This document shows, in pieces, positions 46,612 to 55,941 of a stretch of DNA of 64,000 nt (positions within the stretch are counted from its first letter, which is position 1; every line of letters starts with the position of its first letter). This DNA comes from Boudabousia liubingyangii (lineage in GTDB: Bacteria; Actinomycetota; Actinomycetes; Actinomycetales; Actinomycetaceae). Made by a program: the position numbers and the translations under genes. The notes beneath the pieces are model-generated. The model was given only the letters and a program-made list of their open reading frames with translations. It made no database searches and was not told the DNA's origin. Location of the stretch: positions 289,828 through 353,827 of the forward strand of contig NZ_MQSU01000004.1 in NCBI RefSeq assembly GCF_001907245.1, read 5' to 3'.

Positions 46612-47367
46612 ATGAAGGCTACCCCGAAACAGCAACTTGCCCTATTAGAGATGCAAGATTGCGATACTCGTTTAGCGCGCCTTTCGTATGACTCGCAGCA
46701 TCTGCCTCAGAATGAACAGATCATGGAGTTGCGTGGCAAGCAAGATGAGCTCACTCGTACTCTGGCCCAGTCTCAAGCCGCACGCAATGATGCTCAGCGA
46801 GCACTGAAGAAACTTGACTCGGATATTGAAAAGACCACTGCTCGTCTTAAGGTGCAGCAGGAAAGGCAGGAGGCCGGACTAGGGGACCTCCGAGAGCTCA
46901 ATACTCGTGCTGAAGAAATCGCCACGCTCGAGAAGCGTATCTCTGATCTTGAAGAGGAACACTTTGATTTAGAGTCCGAGGTCGAGCAGCTAGAAGCAGG
47001 TATTGCTCAGACCGAAACTTCTTTGTCTGAACTGTCCTCCCAGGTATCTGACCTTCATGAACAGCGCGATAATGAGCTCGCTGATCTGAAGTCACAGGCG
47101 CAGCCGCTCATCGACCGACGTAAGGCAGCTATGCAAGTAGCCGGTGAAGAACTCACAAGGGAATACGACGAAATTCGAAAATCAACCGGCGGAATCGGGG
47201 CTGTGGCCTTGCATGGTCGTCAGGTAGAAGGAATGACGATCCAGTTCTCTGCCACCGAATGGGAACGAATCCGGACCGCCCCGGTTGATGAATTAGTCTG
47301 TAGTGATGATTTTGAATGGATTCTAGTGCGAATCCATGATCAGGACGGTAATGAAGTAATCGCTTAG
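46612..47367 (+). CDS. C4-type zinc-ribbon family coiled-coil protein with lost cysteines
   Basis: This 251-residue protein is related to the CT398/zinc-ribbon family. Residues about 25-180 form a long helical hairpin of Glu, Gln, Arg and Leu heptads. In relatives the C-terminus holds a CxxC...CxxCGR zinc ribbon; here the family framework is clear (GIGAVALHGRQVEG, then DELVCSDDFEWILVR near 224-238), but three of the four zinc cysteines are missing. Zinc binding by the usual site is thus unlikely. It starts at ATG 46612 with AAGGAGAA ahead, one base after the Nif3 stop. Family function is uncertain, perhaps secretion or nucleic-acid linked. Confidence 0.85.
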   Translation: MKATPKQQLALLEMQDCDTRLARLSYDSQHLPQNEQIMELRGKQDELTRTLAQSQAARNDAQRALKKLDSDIEKTTARLKVQQERQEAGLGDLRELNTRAEEIATLEKRISDLEEEHFDLESEVEQLEAGIAQTETSLSELSSQVSDLHEQRDNELADLKSQAQPLIDRRKAAMQVAGEELTREYDEIRKSTGGIGAVALHGRQVEGMTIQFSATEWERIRTAPVDELVCSDDFEWILVRIHDQDGNEVIA

Positions 47368-47392
47368 TGCTCAGGGGTGGGAGCTGTCGCGT

Positions 47393-48217
47393 TTATTCGG
47401 TCCTTAAAATCAGCTCGAAAACCCGCTCAGATTTATCTTCTAGGCGCGCTTCGCGCACTGAGTACCCTCCATCTAAGGCCATTGCTTGGGCGGCCTGTAA
47501 GAGCTCCTCAGGAGTCTTGCAGCTCAGATTATTCTTGACGAGGAAGCCGGCTAGCTCTCCGCGCGCGTGTTTCGCATTATGGGAGACAACTTTTTCGACC
47601 CCCTTTACCAAGGTAACTACCTTGACTGGGACGAAAACACACTTAGCTTGTTCGGCCTGTTTTTGGGTGGCCGGCCAAACCGATTGGTAGGTTCCGGATC
47701 GTAAATCAACGATCAGTTCGTCCTGCGCAAGTCGGTTTAAGACCTTGGAAATCGGTTGCTTCCAAAACGATTTTAAGGCACCTAGCTGGGGGAGTTTAGT
47801 GCCCATCGGACAGCGGTAGGCGTGGATTAGATCAGAGGGACGGACGAGTCCCCAGAGTGCTGAAACGACAAAACAATTTTCAGCAACTGCGTTGGACTTC
47901 CACTGATTCCAATCGGCGGCTTGATATAGCACCCCGGAATAAACCTCCCGAGCCGCTTGGGGAGGATATGAGAACATCTCTAAAGTAGCCGCCACCTCGT
48001 CTTGTTTTCGGATAGTGACCCCAACAGTTTCAAAGGTTTCCTCGCTCAGAGGGAGAGAGGTTAATTCGTCTAGAACTTGTTCTCGGCTGGATTGTAACTC
48101 TTGATTGAAAGGTAAAGCCGCCAATAGCTCCGACCTGCTCAGCTGACCCTTGGCAGAACTTTTAGTGCTTGGGTCCGGGAAGTTCTTTCCTTCGCTGGGA
48201 GGAAGCAAAATAATCAT
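47393..48217 (-). CDS. Peroxide stress protein YaaA family (DUF328/UPF0246)
   Basis: This 274-residue cytoplasmic protein belongs to the YaaA family, which in E. coli lowers free iron during peroxide stress. It begins MIILLPPSEGKNFPDPSTKS, the typical family start with LLPPSEGK; an upstream open frame adds 32 residues without match. Other motifs are FSGVLY-like VYSGVLYQAADW, SALWGLVRPSDLIHAYRCPM near residues 120-139, and VDLRSGTYQSVWPA. It is convergent with the zinc-ribbon gene and starts only about 30 bases from the RNase P RNA start on the other strand. Confidence 0.93.
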   Translation of the reverse strand: MIILLPPSEGKNFPDPSTKSSAKGQLSRSELLAALPFNQELQSSREQVLDELTSLPLSEETFETVGVTIRKQDEVAATLEMFSYPPQAAREVYSGVLYQAADWNQWKSNAVAENCFVVSALWGLVRPSDLIHAYRCPMGTKLPQLGALKSFWKQPISKVLNRLAQDELIVDLRSGTYQSVWPATQKQAEQAKCVFVPVKVVTLVKGVEKVVSHNAKHARGELAGFLVKNNLSCKTPEELLQAAQAMALDGGYSVREARLEDKSERVFELILRTE

Positions 48218-48235
48218 TACTAAGAGCTTTCGTGG

Positions 48236-48241
48236 TATGGT
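48236..48241 (+). promoter_or_regulatory. Candidate -10 of rnpB
   Basis: TATGGT lies seven bases before the first paired base of the RNase P RNA; no clear -35. Confidence 0.45.
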
Positions 48242-48247
48242 TTTGGG

Positions 48248-48618
48248 CGGATGAGTCGTCCAGACGGTCGCGTCAGTTTTACTGCCGAGGAACGTCCGGG
48301 CTCCAAAGAGCACGATGGTGGCTAACGGCCACCCGGGGTGACCCGCGAGCTAGTGCCACAGAGAACAGACCGCCAACGGATAGTTGGTAAGGGTGAAACG
48401 GTGGAGTAAGAGACCACCAGAGGTGAAGGTGACTTCATCTGCTAGGTAAACCTCATCGGGAGCAAGACCAAACAGTGGACGCTAATTAGCTCTTATAGTC
48501 CACGGGTAGGTTGCTAGAGCCTTCTGGTAACAGTTGCGCCTAGATAAATGGCCGTCCGCGCCGGCAGGCATTATGCCTTACCGGCGCGACAGAACCCGGC
48601 GTATCGGGCGGCTCATCC
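48248..48618 (+). ncRNA. rnpB: RNase P RNA (bacterial type A)
   Basis: The catalytic RNA that trims tRNA 5' ends. Conserved blocks are GAGGAACGTCCGGGCTCC, AGAGAACAGACCGCC, GGTAAGGGTGAAACGG, AAACCTCATCGGGAGCAAG, CCTAGATAAATGGCCGTC and ACAGAACCCGGCGTATCGGG, in the right order. Helix P1 pairs GGATGAGTCGTCC at 48249 with GGGCGGCTCATCC ending at 48618. Its 3' end overlaps the end of convergent ppgK by about six bases. The ends are set by P1 and could shift by a few bases. Confidence 0.95.
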
Positions 48619-49365
48619 CTCAGCTTTAGCCTGTGCTGCCAATGCAGCGGCACCAACGATGCCAGCAGTGTTCCGCAGGTGTGCCGGTACGATCGGGCAT
48701 CCCAGCTTAATATTCGGCAAGAATTTCTCATGCTTCTTAGAAACCCCGCCGCCGACGACGATGAGATCGGGAGAGAACAGCATATCTACGTAGCCGAAGT
48801 ATTCCTGCAGACGCGCAGTCCATTCGGGCCAGCTCAAGTTTTCTAGCTTACGGATCGAGGCAGCAGCATACTTTTCGGCCGAGTCCCCGTACATCTTTAG
48901 ATGGCCTAGCTCAGAGTTCTCAACTAGGACACCGTTATAAATCAGGGCTGAACCAATTCCGGTTCCCAGCGTGGTAGCAATGACCAGACCCGGCACGTCC
49001 TTGGCGGCACCGAAGGCAGTCTCAGCAAAGCCAGCAGCGTCAGCATCGTTAACGGCGATTACTTCCCGCCCAATCTGTTCTTTCATCAGGGCGGAAACAT
49101 TCTGTCCCGTCCAGGCCTGATCAAGGTTAGCCACGAAGCGAATCGTATTGTGCTTCATCGGCGCCGGGAAGGTAATGCCAATCGGAACCTCAGGATCTAG
49201 GTCAAAGTGGTTGATTAGCTCGGCGCAGGTAGCACAAACGGCTTCCGGGGTAGAGGGCTGAGGCGTTTCAATGCGAAGGCGTTCTGCAGCGAACTCACCG
49301 GTTTCAAGATCTACCGGGGCGCCCTTGATCCCCGAACCACCAATATCGATTCCGAAGGCAATCAA
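48613..49365 (-). CDS. ppgK: Polyphosphate glucokinase
   Basis: This 250-residue ROK-fold kinase phosphorylates glucose with polyphosphate or ATP; the family is typical of actinobacteria. It starts at TTG with AAGGAAAG upstream. Motifs: [20 protein letters not shown] near residues 2-21, a TFPAPM segment, [12 protein letters not shown] near 104-115, [16 protein letters not shown] near 130-145, and [10 protein letters not shown] near 151-160. It follows map with two small hairpins in the 57-base gap. The C-terminal end overlaps the RNase P RNA gene on the other strand. Confidence 0.93.
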   Translation of the reverse strand: MIAFGIDIGGSGIKGAPVDLETGEFAAERLRIETPQPSTPEAVCATCAELINHFDLDPEVPIGITFPAPMKHNTIRFVANLDQAWTGQNVSALMKEQIGREVIAVNDADAAGFAETAFGAAKDVPGLVIATTLGTGIGSALIYNGVLVENSELGHLKMYGDSAEKYAAASIRKLENLSWPEWTARLQEYFGYVDMLFSPDLIVVGGGVSKKHEKFLPNIKLGCPIVPAHLRNTAGIVGAAALAAQAKAEG

Positions 49366-49422
49366 TGTCTTTCCTTTCTATGAGGCTCAATCTTTGAGCC
49401 CAAACAGCGGGTCAGAGACCCG
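49366..49422 (-). repeat. Two small hairpins between map and ppgK
   Basis: CGGGTC/GACCCG around 49409-49422 and GGCTCA/TGAGCC around 49384-49400 form short stems on the intergenic RNA. They could stabilise or process the map-ppgK transcript; neither has a T-run. Confidence 0.5.
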
Positions 49423-50319
49423 TTAAATTGTCGGGAGTGTCAAAATCCGGGCACCGTCGGCGGTGACCGCGATAGTGTGTTCAAACTGGGCAGTGCGTCC
49501 GCGGTCAGCGGTAACTACCGTCCAGTCATCATCCCACTGTTCCCATTCTACCGTGCCAAGTGTGAGCATGGGCTCAATTGTGAATACCATACCCTCTTCC
49601 ATTACCGTGTCATAGTTGGGAGCACAGTCGTAGTGAGGGACTATTAGCCCAGAGTGGAAGGCCTCGCCCACCCCATGACCGGTGTAGTCACGAACTACCC
49701 CATATTGGAAGCGCTTCGCATAAGACTCGATTACACGACCAATGACATTAAGCTCTCGGCCGGGTTTAACTGCCTTGATCGCACGTTCTAGAGACTTGCG
49801 AGTCACATCAATGAGCTTTTGAGATTCTTCATCGACTTCTCCCACGGTAAACATTGCGCAAGTATCGCCGTGAACCCCATCTTTGTAGGCCGTAATGTCG
49901 ATATTGATAATATCGCCCTCTTCTAGGGGACGATCATCAGGAATGCCATGGCAGATTACTTCATTAATAGAGGTGCAAATCGATTTCGGGAAGCCCATGT
50001 AATCCAAGCAGGAGGGGTAAGCCCCCTCGGAAATAAGGTATTCGTGCGCCAAACGGTCTAGTTCATCCGTGGTAACTCCGGGTTTGATAGCGCGTCCAAC
50101 TAGGGCCACCGCATTCGCGGCAATCTCTCCCGCGCGAGCAATCCGCTCAATCGTCTCCGGAGTTTTAATTTCAGCGGCAGTAACAACTTCCGGACCATCA
50201 TGGAATAGGTACTCGGGACGTTCGATTTCCGCCGGAACCTTCAATCTGGGGCTAACATGACCAGGTTTTAGGTCCCCAAGGGGCGCACGTTTGGCTAGAT
50301 CTGATGCTTCAATACTCAT
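49423..50319 (-). CDS. map: Type I methionine aminopeptidase
   Basis: This 298-residue metalloprotease removes initiator methionine after deformylation by Def. I chose ATG 50319; the longer open frame adds 29 residues with no family match. The N-terminal 45 residues ([17 protein letters not shown]) are the extension of the mycobacterial MapB-like type. Metal ligands lie in [19 protein letters not shown] near residues 139-157, [16 protein letters not shown] near 199-214, MVFTIEPML near 242-250 and QFEHTIAV near 280-287. A TATGGT six bases before the ATG suggests a leaderless message. It is divergent from pheS. Confidence 0.94.
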   Translation of the reverse strand: MSIEASDLAKRAPLGDLKPGHVSPRLKVPAEIERPEYLFHDGPEVVTAAEIKTPETIERIARAGEIAANAVALVGRAIKPGVTTDELDRLAHEYLISEGAYPSCLDYMGFPKSICTSINEVICHGIPDDRPLEEGDIINIDITAYKDGVHGDTCAMFTVGEVDEESQKLIDVTRKSLERAIKAVKPGRELNVIGRVIESYAKRFQYGVVRDYTGHGVGEAFHSGLIVPHYDCAPNYDTVMEEGMVFTIEPMLTLGTVEWEQWDDDWTVVTADRGRTAQFEHTIAVTADGARILTLPTI

Positions 50320-50393
50320 AGAAAAACCATACCGTGCTAAGGCAATAAAAGCGAACCTCAATACACTGCAAAGCTCAATATGGGCAAGCGCGA

Positions 50394-50399
50394 TAGAAT
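50394..50399 (+). promoter_or_regulatory. Candidate -10 of pheST
   Basis: TAGAAT lies 38 bases before the pheS ATG; the -35 is unclear. Confidence 0.35.
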
Positions 50400-50437
50400 A
50401 GTACACGATATTGTCTAACCGATTTTGGGAGCACTAG

Positions 50438-51523
50438 ATGGAGGAGCCAAACGTGGCCGATCAAAGCACCCTTTTTGACCAGCTTGATGAAGCGGTAGCT
50501 GGAGCACAAAAAGCATTCGCCGGCGCAAGTACAGTCGCTGATCTAAAACAGATTAAAGGACAGTGGATTGGTGATAAATCCGTTGTTACCTCAGCTAAAA
50601 AAGCTATGAAGGACGTTCCGCCTGAAAAGCGCGCCGAGTTCGGTAAAAAGGTAGGCGCAGCAAAGAATGAAATTCTAGCTGCCTACGACCAACGTGCCGA
50701 AGAACTAGCTGAGCAGGAACTTGCCGCCGCACTTGCCGCAGAAACCGTGGACGTGACTGCTCCTGTAGAACGAGCCCTACCGGCAGGCCGCCATCCGCTA
50801 GAACTGCTACAGCAAGAAATCGGTGATTACTTCACTGGCCTAGGTTGGAGCATCGCAGAAGGTCCAGAACTTGAACACGAATGGTTCAACTTTGATGCTC
50901 TGAATATCGACGCGGATCACCCGGCCCGAGCCATGCAGGATACCTTCTACATTGATCCTGCCTCCATTAACGAGGGCGCGGACTCTTCACCTCACCTAGT
51001 GCTGCGCACCCATACGTCACCAGTTCAGGCACGCACCATGACTCAGGGGGAACCGCCTTTCTACATGGCGTGCCCTGGTAAGGTATTCCGTTCAGACGAA
51101 CTAGACGCGACCCACACTCCCGTCTTCCACCAAGTAGAAGGCCTAGCGGTGGATCGTGGCCTTACGATGGCACACCTAAAGGGCGTCCTCGACCACTTCG
51201 CCCAGGCCATGTTCGGCCCGGAAGCCAAGACCCGCCTACGTCCCTCATTCTTCCCCTTCACTGAGCCCAGTGCTGAAATGGACCTCTGGTTCCCGCAGAA
51301 GAAGGGCGGCCCGGGATGGATCGAATGGGGTGGCTGCGGCATGGTTAATCCCAACGTGCTGCGCGCCTGCGGAATTGATCCGGAAGAATTCCAAGGTTTT
51401 GCTTTCGGTATGGGTATTGAACGTACTTTGATGTTGCGTCACGGTATTTCTGATATGCACGACATCGTTGAGGGCGATGTTCGTTTCTCCCAGCAGTTTG
51501 GTCTTTTCGGAAGGGGACAGTGA
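50438..51523 (+). CDS. pheS: Phenylalanine--tRNA ligase alpha subunit
   Basis: This 361-residue catalytic subunit of the alpha2-beta2 class II synthetase charges tRNA-Phe. The N-terminal coiled coil (residues 1-95) is followed by the core with HPLELLQQEIGDYFTGLGW, EHEWFNFDALNIDADHPAR, motif 2 LRTHTSPVQARTM near 188-200, and the C-terminal GFAFGMGIERTLMLRHGI near 328-345. Two starts are plausible: ATG 50438 with GGGAG, or GTG 50453 with GGAGGAG seven bases upstream; I give the longer one. pheT begins one base after the stop. Confidence 0.96.
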   Translation: MEEPNVADQSTLFDQLDEAVAGAQKAFAGASTVADLKQIKGQWIGDKSVVTSAKKAMKDVPPEKRAEFGKKVGAAKNEILAAYDQRAEELAEQELAAALAAETVDVTAPVERALPAGRHPLELLQQEIGDYFTGLGWSIAEGPELEHEWFNFDALNIDADHPARAMQDTFYIDPASINEGADSSPHLVLRTHTSPVQARTMTQGEPPFYMACPGKVFRSDELDATHTPVFHQVEGLAVDRGLTMAHLKGVLDHFAQAMFGPEAKTRLRPSFFPFTEPSAEMDLWFPQKKGGPGWIEWGGCGMVNPNVLRACGIDPEEFQGFAFGMGIERTLMLRHGISDMHDIVEGDVRFSQQFGLFGRGQ

Positions 51524-51524
51524 C

Positions 51525-54170
51525 ATGCCATATGTTTCTTTAGAGTGGTTGGGCGAACACGTCGCCGTCGACCCGAAAACTACCGTTGAAGAGCTCGCCG
51601 CCGCACTGGTAAAGGTGGGTCTAGAAGAAGAGCAGATCGTGCCCCCTGCAGTACAGGGACCCCTAGTAGTGGGTAAGGTCCTAACCCGCGATCCCAAAGA
51701 ACAATCAAACGGTAAGGTTATCAATTACTGTCGCGTAGATGTCGGTCAGTACAATGACGAACCAGGTACCGGAAAAGAACCTTCCGATCTTCCTTCTCGG
51801 GGGATCATCTGTGGTGCCCACAATTTTGAGGTCGGAGACTACGTAGTTGTTTCGCTTCCTGGCGCTGTATTGCCCGGCGGATTCGAAATCGCCGCACGTA
51901 AGACTTACGGGCATGTTTCAGATGGCATGATGTGCTCGGAAACTGAGCTCGGCCTAGCCGAATCTTCCGAGGGCATTATCATTCTTCAGGATTACCTAGA
52001 CGGCCCCGTTCCTGAGGTTGGCACTGATCTCGTGTCGCGTCTGGGCCTGGGAGAAGAACTCCTAGAAATCAACATTACCCCGGACCGTGGTTACTGCTTC
52101 TCCATGCGTGGTGTGGCGCGCGAATACTCGCACTCCACGGGTGCGGCATTCGTTGATCCTGTTGAAAAACTTGAGGTCCCCGCTGCTAGTGCGGATGCTT
52201 TTGAGGTCCGTCTTGAAGATCAGGCTCCGATTCGCGGAAATGTCGGTTGTGATCGGTTTGCAACCCGTGTCCTAACGAATCTTGACCCGGCTGCAAAGAC
52301 TCCCGCATGGATGGAAAAGCGTTTGATCGCTGCGGGCATGCGTCCGATTTCCTTGATCGTTGACGTCACGAACTATGTGATGCTTGATCTGGGACAGCCC
52401 TTGCATGCTTACGATTTAGCGCAGGTGGCCGCACCGATCGTGGTTCGTCGTGCGAATGAAGGCGAATCTTTGAAGACCCTAGATGATGTCGATCGTCAAC
52501 TACAGGTAGAAGATTTGGTCATCTCAGATTCGCCAGAAGGTAACACTGGTGCACGAATCCTTGGTTTGGCAGGCGTCATGGGTGGCGCGAGTTCAGAAGT
52601 TTCGGAAGCTACCACCTCAGTGCTTCTCGAGGCTGCGCACTTTGACGGAATTTCTATTGCCCGAACCGCGCGCCGGCACAAGCTTCCGTCCGAAGCAGCT
52701 AAGCGCTTTGAACGTGGCACCGATCCGGAGCTACCTGCGGCAGCCCTGCAGCGTGCAGTTGACCTGCTAGTTGAATACGGTGGCGCTCAGGTTGAGTCGG
52801 CTGTTGGCGACGTCAACAATACTGCCCCTCGCACGGTGATTGATTTCGATTGGCGCTTCCCTGAACGCCTAATTGGAGTCCAATACACCGAATCTCAGGT
52901 CCGTGAGGCCCTCACCCAGATCGGTTGCCAGATCGAGGAAGCCGGGGAAACTTGGTGCGTAACCGTTCCTTCATGGCGTCCGGATATTGAAGCGTCGGTT
53001 CACCTAGTTGAGGAAGTAGCTCGTCTTGAAGGCTATGATCAGATTCCTTCGATTTTGCCTCAAGCCGTTGCCGGTCGCGGCTTGGCCCCGGCGATTCGTG
53101 CCCGCAGAGAGGTCGCTACTGCACTCTGTGGTAACCATTTGACTCAAGTCCTGTCATACCCGTTCATCGGAGCGGCGCATGACCTGCAGATGATTCCGGC
53201 GGGAGATACGCGTCGTCGGGCAGTTCGACTAGCTAATCCGATGGCTGATGACGCTCCGTTCATGCGTACTTCAGTTTTGGATTCGCTCCTCGATGTCGCT
53301 CAGCGAAATGTGGCCCGAGGCAATGAGAACTTTGCGATCTTCGAAACTGGAATGGTAACGCTACCGGATGGTTGTGAACCTGCTGAGCTTCCGAAGAGCT
53401 TTGCTCCTTCACAGGAAGAACTTGCTCAGATTCACCGTCAGGTACCGGCTCAGCCGTGGCACTTGGGTGCTGTTTGGGGTGGCAAGAACGCTGGTCCTGC
53501 ACCCCTTAATGCTGCCCGTGATTACGATTGGGCGGATGCCGTAGAAACTGCTCGTTTGGTAGCTGATGTCCTTGGTGCGAAGCTCGTTATTGCGGCTCCG
53601 CTTTACGAGGGGGAGGAACCCACTGGCGTTAACCTCCGTGCCCTGCAAGGCCAAGGAATTCTACCTATTTCGCGCGAATCTGTGGCTCCGTTCCACCCGG
53701 GTCGGGTAGCACAACTACGTTTGCGAGTAGGTAAGAAACTGCAAGTGATTGGTTATGCTGGCGAACTGCACCCGCAGGTAGTCAAGAACTATAACTTGCC
53801 GGCTCGTTCAGTAGCGCTCGAGCTTGATCTTTCGGTTTTGATTGAACAGATCTCGGGTGATCCCTTCCAGGTTAAGGCTATCTCTACTTACCCGGTCGCT
53901 AAGGAAGATCTTGCTTTCATCGTGCCGGCAGACCTAGCCGTTGGCGATGTGCTGACTGAACTCAAGAAGGCTGCGGGACCGTTGCTAGAGTCAGTAGCTT
54001 TATTCGATGAGTACCGCTCTGAACAGCTCGGTGCAGATAAGAAGTCACTAGCCTTTGCCCTTCGTATGCGTGGGCAGGATAAGACTCTTACCGCGGCAGA
54101 GATTCAGGATATCCGTAAGCGAATCTGTGCTCAGCTAGAGAAGCGTTTTGGCGCTACTCTAAGAGGCTGA
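51525..54170 (+). CDS. pheT: Phenylalanine--tRNA ligase beta subunit
   Basis: This 881-residue subunit binds and edits tRNA-Phe. It starts at ATG 51525, with AAGGGGA seven bases ahead; the longer open frame runs back into pheS. Domains in order: tRNA-binding EMAP-like fold (residues about 40-155) with GIICGAHNFEVGD; B3/B4 editing region; B5 DNA-binding-like domain (about 415-490); catalytic-like core with EVARLEGYDQIPSI; and C-terminal anticodon-binding FDX-ACB domain with STYPVAKEDLAFIV near 785-798. A strong terminator follows. Confidence 0.97.
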   Translation: MPYVSLEWLGEHVAVDPKTTVEELAAALVKVGLEEEQIVPPAVQGPLVVGKVLTRDPKEQSNGKVINYCRVDVGQYNDEPGTGKEPSDLPSRGIICGAHNFEVGDYVVVSLPGAVLPGGFEIAARKTYGHVSDGMMCSETELGLAESSEGIIILQDYLDGPVPEVGTDLVSRLGLGEELLEINITPDRGYCFSMRGVAREYSHSTGAAFVDPVEKLEVPAASADAFEVRLEDQAPIRGNVGCDRFATRVLTNLDPAAKTPAWMEKRLIAAGMRPISLIVDVTNYVMLDLGQPLHAYDLAQVAAPIVVRRANEGESLKTLDDVDRQLQVEDLVISDSPEGNTGARILGLAGVMGGASSEVSEATTSVLLEAAHFDGISIARTARRHKLPSEAAKRFERGTDPELPAAALQRAVDLLVEYGGAQVESAVGDVNNTAPRTVIDFDWRFPERLIGVQYTESQVREALTQIGCQIEEAGETWCVTVPSWRPDIEASVHLVEEVARLEGYDQIPSILPQAVAGRGLAPAIRARREVATALCGNHLTQVLSYPFIGAAHDLQMIPAGDTRRRAVRLANPMADDAPFMRTSVLDSLLDVAQRNVARGNENFAIFETGMVTLPDGCEPAELPKSFAPSQEELAQIHRQVPAQPWHLGAVWGGKNAGPAPLNAARDYDWADAVETARLVADVLGAKLVIAAPLYEGEEPTGVNLRALQGQGILPISRESVAPFHPGRVAQLRLRVGKKLQVIGYAGELHPQVVKNYNLPARSVALELDLSVLIEQISGDPFQVKAISTYPVAKEDLAFIVPADLAVGDVLTELKKAAGPLLESVALFDEYRSEQLGADKKSLAFALRMRGQDKTLTAAEIQDIRKRICAQLEKRFGATLRG

Positions 54171-54184
54171 TTTAGACAGCATTT

Positions 54185-54218
54185 AGGGGCCCGGATGATG
54201 AATCCGGGCCCCTTTTTG
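54185..54218 (+). terminator. Terminator of pheST
   Basis: A perfect 12-bp GC-rich stem (54185-54196 and 54202-54213) with a 5-nt loop and TTTTTG tail. It lies between the ends of pheT and nanE. Confidence 0.92.
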
Positions 54219-54287
54219 TCTGTTGGAAGAGTGGCTAAGTACTCCCACGTTCCGCGAAAGCTACCGGTGCTATTTCCAGGCGGATCC

Positions 54288-54956
54288 TTAGGCTGGTAGC
54301 TTAGCTACAAACCACTTGGTTAGCGAGGTCGGATGCGTAATCGCCGTACCTACGCAGGCTGAGCAAGGACCTAGCTCCATGACGGCTTTAAGATCCTCGG
54401 GGGAGTGGATTCGACCTTCTACAATGACCGGTTTTGTCACTGCACCTAGAACCTCTTTGACAAGTTCAAGGTCCGGGCCTTCGGTTTTAGGACGAGACTC
54501 GGTGTAACCCGCTAGGGTAGTGCCGATGAAGTCTGCACCATCTGCTTCTGCGCGCACAGCGTCGTCAAGGCAAGAGCAGTCGGCCATTACCAATGCTCCA
54601 GCTTCGTGGGTGGCGCGCACACAGTCAGCAAAGCTTGAGCCATCAGGACGAGGCCGGTCTGTTGCGTCGATGGCGACAATGTCTGCACCCGCCTCGGCAC
54701 AGGCTCGAGCATGCTGCGGGGTAGGGGTGATATAAACCCCCTCGTGACCGTCTTTCCACAGGCCAACTACTGGAACCGTTACGGCTTCAGCGGTCGCCTT
54801 AATATCTTCGATACCTTGGACGCGAACGGCTGCGGCACCACCCTCGACGACGGCTTTGGCCATCATTGCGGTGATGTGTGGCTCGCGTAACGGCTCACCC
54901 GGGTAAGCCTGGCAGGAGACAATGAGTTTGCCTTCGAGTTGTTCCTTGAGAGTCAT
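54288..54956 (-). CDS. nanE: N-acetylmannosamine-6-phosphate 2-epimerase
   Basis: This 222-residue TIM-barrel enzyme converts ManNAc-6-P to GlcNAc-6-P in sialic-acid breakdown. Family motifs: LIVSCQAYPGEPLREP near residues 11-26, VPVVGLWKDGHEGVYITPT near 60-78, ADIVAIDATDRPRP near 89-102, ADFIGTTLAGYTES near 140-153, and VIVEGRIHSPEDL near 174-186. It is last in a six-gene minus-strand operon; GGAGAT lies before its ATG and the kinase gene ends 11 bases upstream. NanA (lyase), NagA and NagB are not in the window and should be elsewhere if the pathway is complete. Confidence 0.94.
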   Translation of the reverse strand: MTLKEQLEGKLIVSCQAYPGEPLREPHITAMMAKAVVEGGAAAVRVQGIEDIKATAEAVTVPVVGLWKDGHEGVYITPTPQHARACAEAGADIVAIDATDRPRPDGSSFADCVRATHEAGALVMADCSCLDDAVRAEADGADFIGTTLAGYTESRPKTEGPDLELVKEVLGAVTKPVIVEGRIHSPEDLKAVMELGPCSACVGTAITHPTSLTKWFVAKLPA

Positions 54957-54967
54957 TTAAATATCTC

Positions 54968-55897
54968 CTAGTCAAGATTTGCGAATGCTAGTTTGGCGGC
55001 ACCAATGATGCCAGAATATCTACCTAGTTTGGCTGGGTATAAGGGTTTATCTTTAAGGAACGGAATTAGTTCCGCTTGGTACGCTGCCCGCAGTGGCTCC
55101 CAGTAAAGGTCACCAGCATTGGCCATTCCTCCGCCCAGAACAATAACCTCTGGATCCAATAGATTGGCTAAGCCGCCAAGTGCTTGACCAGTAGCTGTCG
55201 CACACTCCTGGAAGACTCGCTTTGCCAAGTCCTCACCATTGATAGCTAGTTCTTCAACTTCCCTAGTATCTTTTGCGGATCCGCCGGCACGTTTATAGGC
55301 ATCCAAAATTGCCGGACCAGAGCAAAGGGCTTCAAAGTGGCCTTCTCCACCACACGTACAATCGATCCCGGTTGCCTGTGGAATGGGGTAGTGACCTACT
55401 AACCCGGCTACGCCATTTTGTCCAAGGAAGCTCTGTCCGTCGATTACGAACGCACCGCCCACGCCAGTACCGATTGCAACTAGGAGCATTGACGAGGCGT
55501 CTTTACCAGCGCCCAACCAGGCTTCTGCGCGACCATGGGCATGAACGTCGTTTTCAGCCCAAGTCGGAAGTCCAGTGATTTTCTGAATGTCTTGGCGTAA
55601 TTCGGTGCCTGTCCAACCAGGAATGGCGTCCGTGGCGGAGGAAATGCGACCGGTGCCGGGTTCTACGACCCCCGCTGAGCCGATCCCAATTGCTAGAAGT
55701 GGCAATCCCTGTGCTGCTGCATAGTCATCCATTTCGACAACTAGTTGACAGGCATTCCTGATGATCTGCTCGGGGCCGCCCTTAGTATCAGTTGGACATT
55801 CTCCCTGATGAAGAATATGTCCCTCATCTGAAACAACGCCAACCGCAGTTTTGGTGCCACCGATGTCAATCCCGACAACGTACCGATGGTCTGACAC
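54968..55897 (-). CDS. nanK: ROK family sugar kinase, probable N-acetylmannosamine kinase
   Basis: This 309-residue ATP-dependent kinase begins with the phosphate loop GIDIGGTKTAVGVVSD near residues 9-24. The ROK motif follows: AENDVHAHGRAEAWLGAGKD near 116-135, IGTGVGGAFVIDGQ near 143-156, and the zinc-binding GIDCTCGGEGHFEALCSG near 179-196. Specificity cannot be read from sequence; GlcNAc, glucose or ManNAc are possible. Lying between a transporter and nanE, ManNAc kinase is most likely. GTG start after AGAAGAGG. The gap to nanE is 11 bases. Confidence 0.85.
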   Translation of the reverse strand: MSDHRYVVGIDIGGTKTAVGVVSDEGHILHQGECPTDTKGGPEQIIRNACQLVVEMDDYAAAQGLPLLAIGIGSAGVVEPGTGRISSATDAIPGWTGTELRQDIQKITGLPTWAENDVHAHGRAEAWLGAGKDASSMLLVAIGTGVGGAFVIDGQSFLGQNGVAGLVGHYPIPQATGIDCTCGGEGHFEALCSGPAILDAYKRAGGSAKDTREVEELAINGEDLAKRVFQECATATGQALGGLANLLDPEVIVLGGGMANAGDLYWEPLRAAYQAELIPFLKDKPLYPAKLGRYSGIIGAAKLAFANLD

Positions 55898-55941
55898 GAT
55901 ATTAAGCCTCTTCTCTAGATCTTTTTGGGTGATAAAAAGTT

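Noticed and set aside
47367..47690. Plus-strand open frame after the zinc-ribbon gene
   Set aside because: It is antisense to yaaA, which has strong family motifs.
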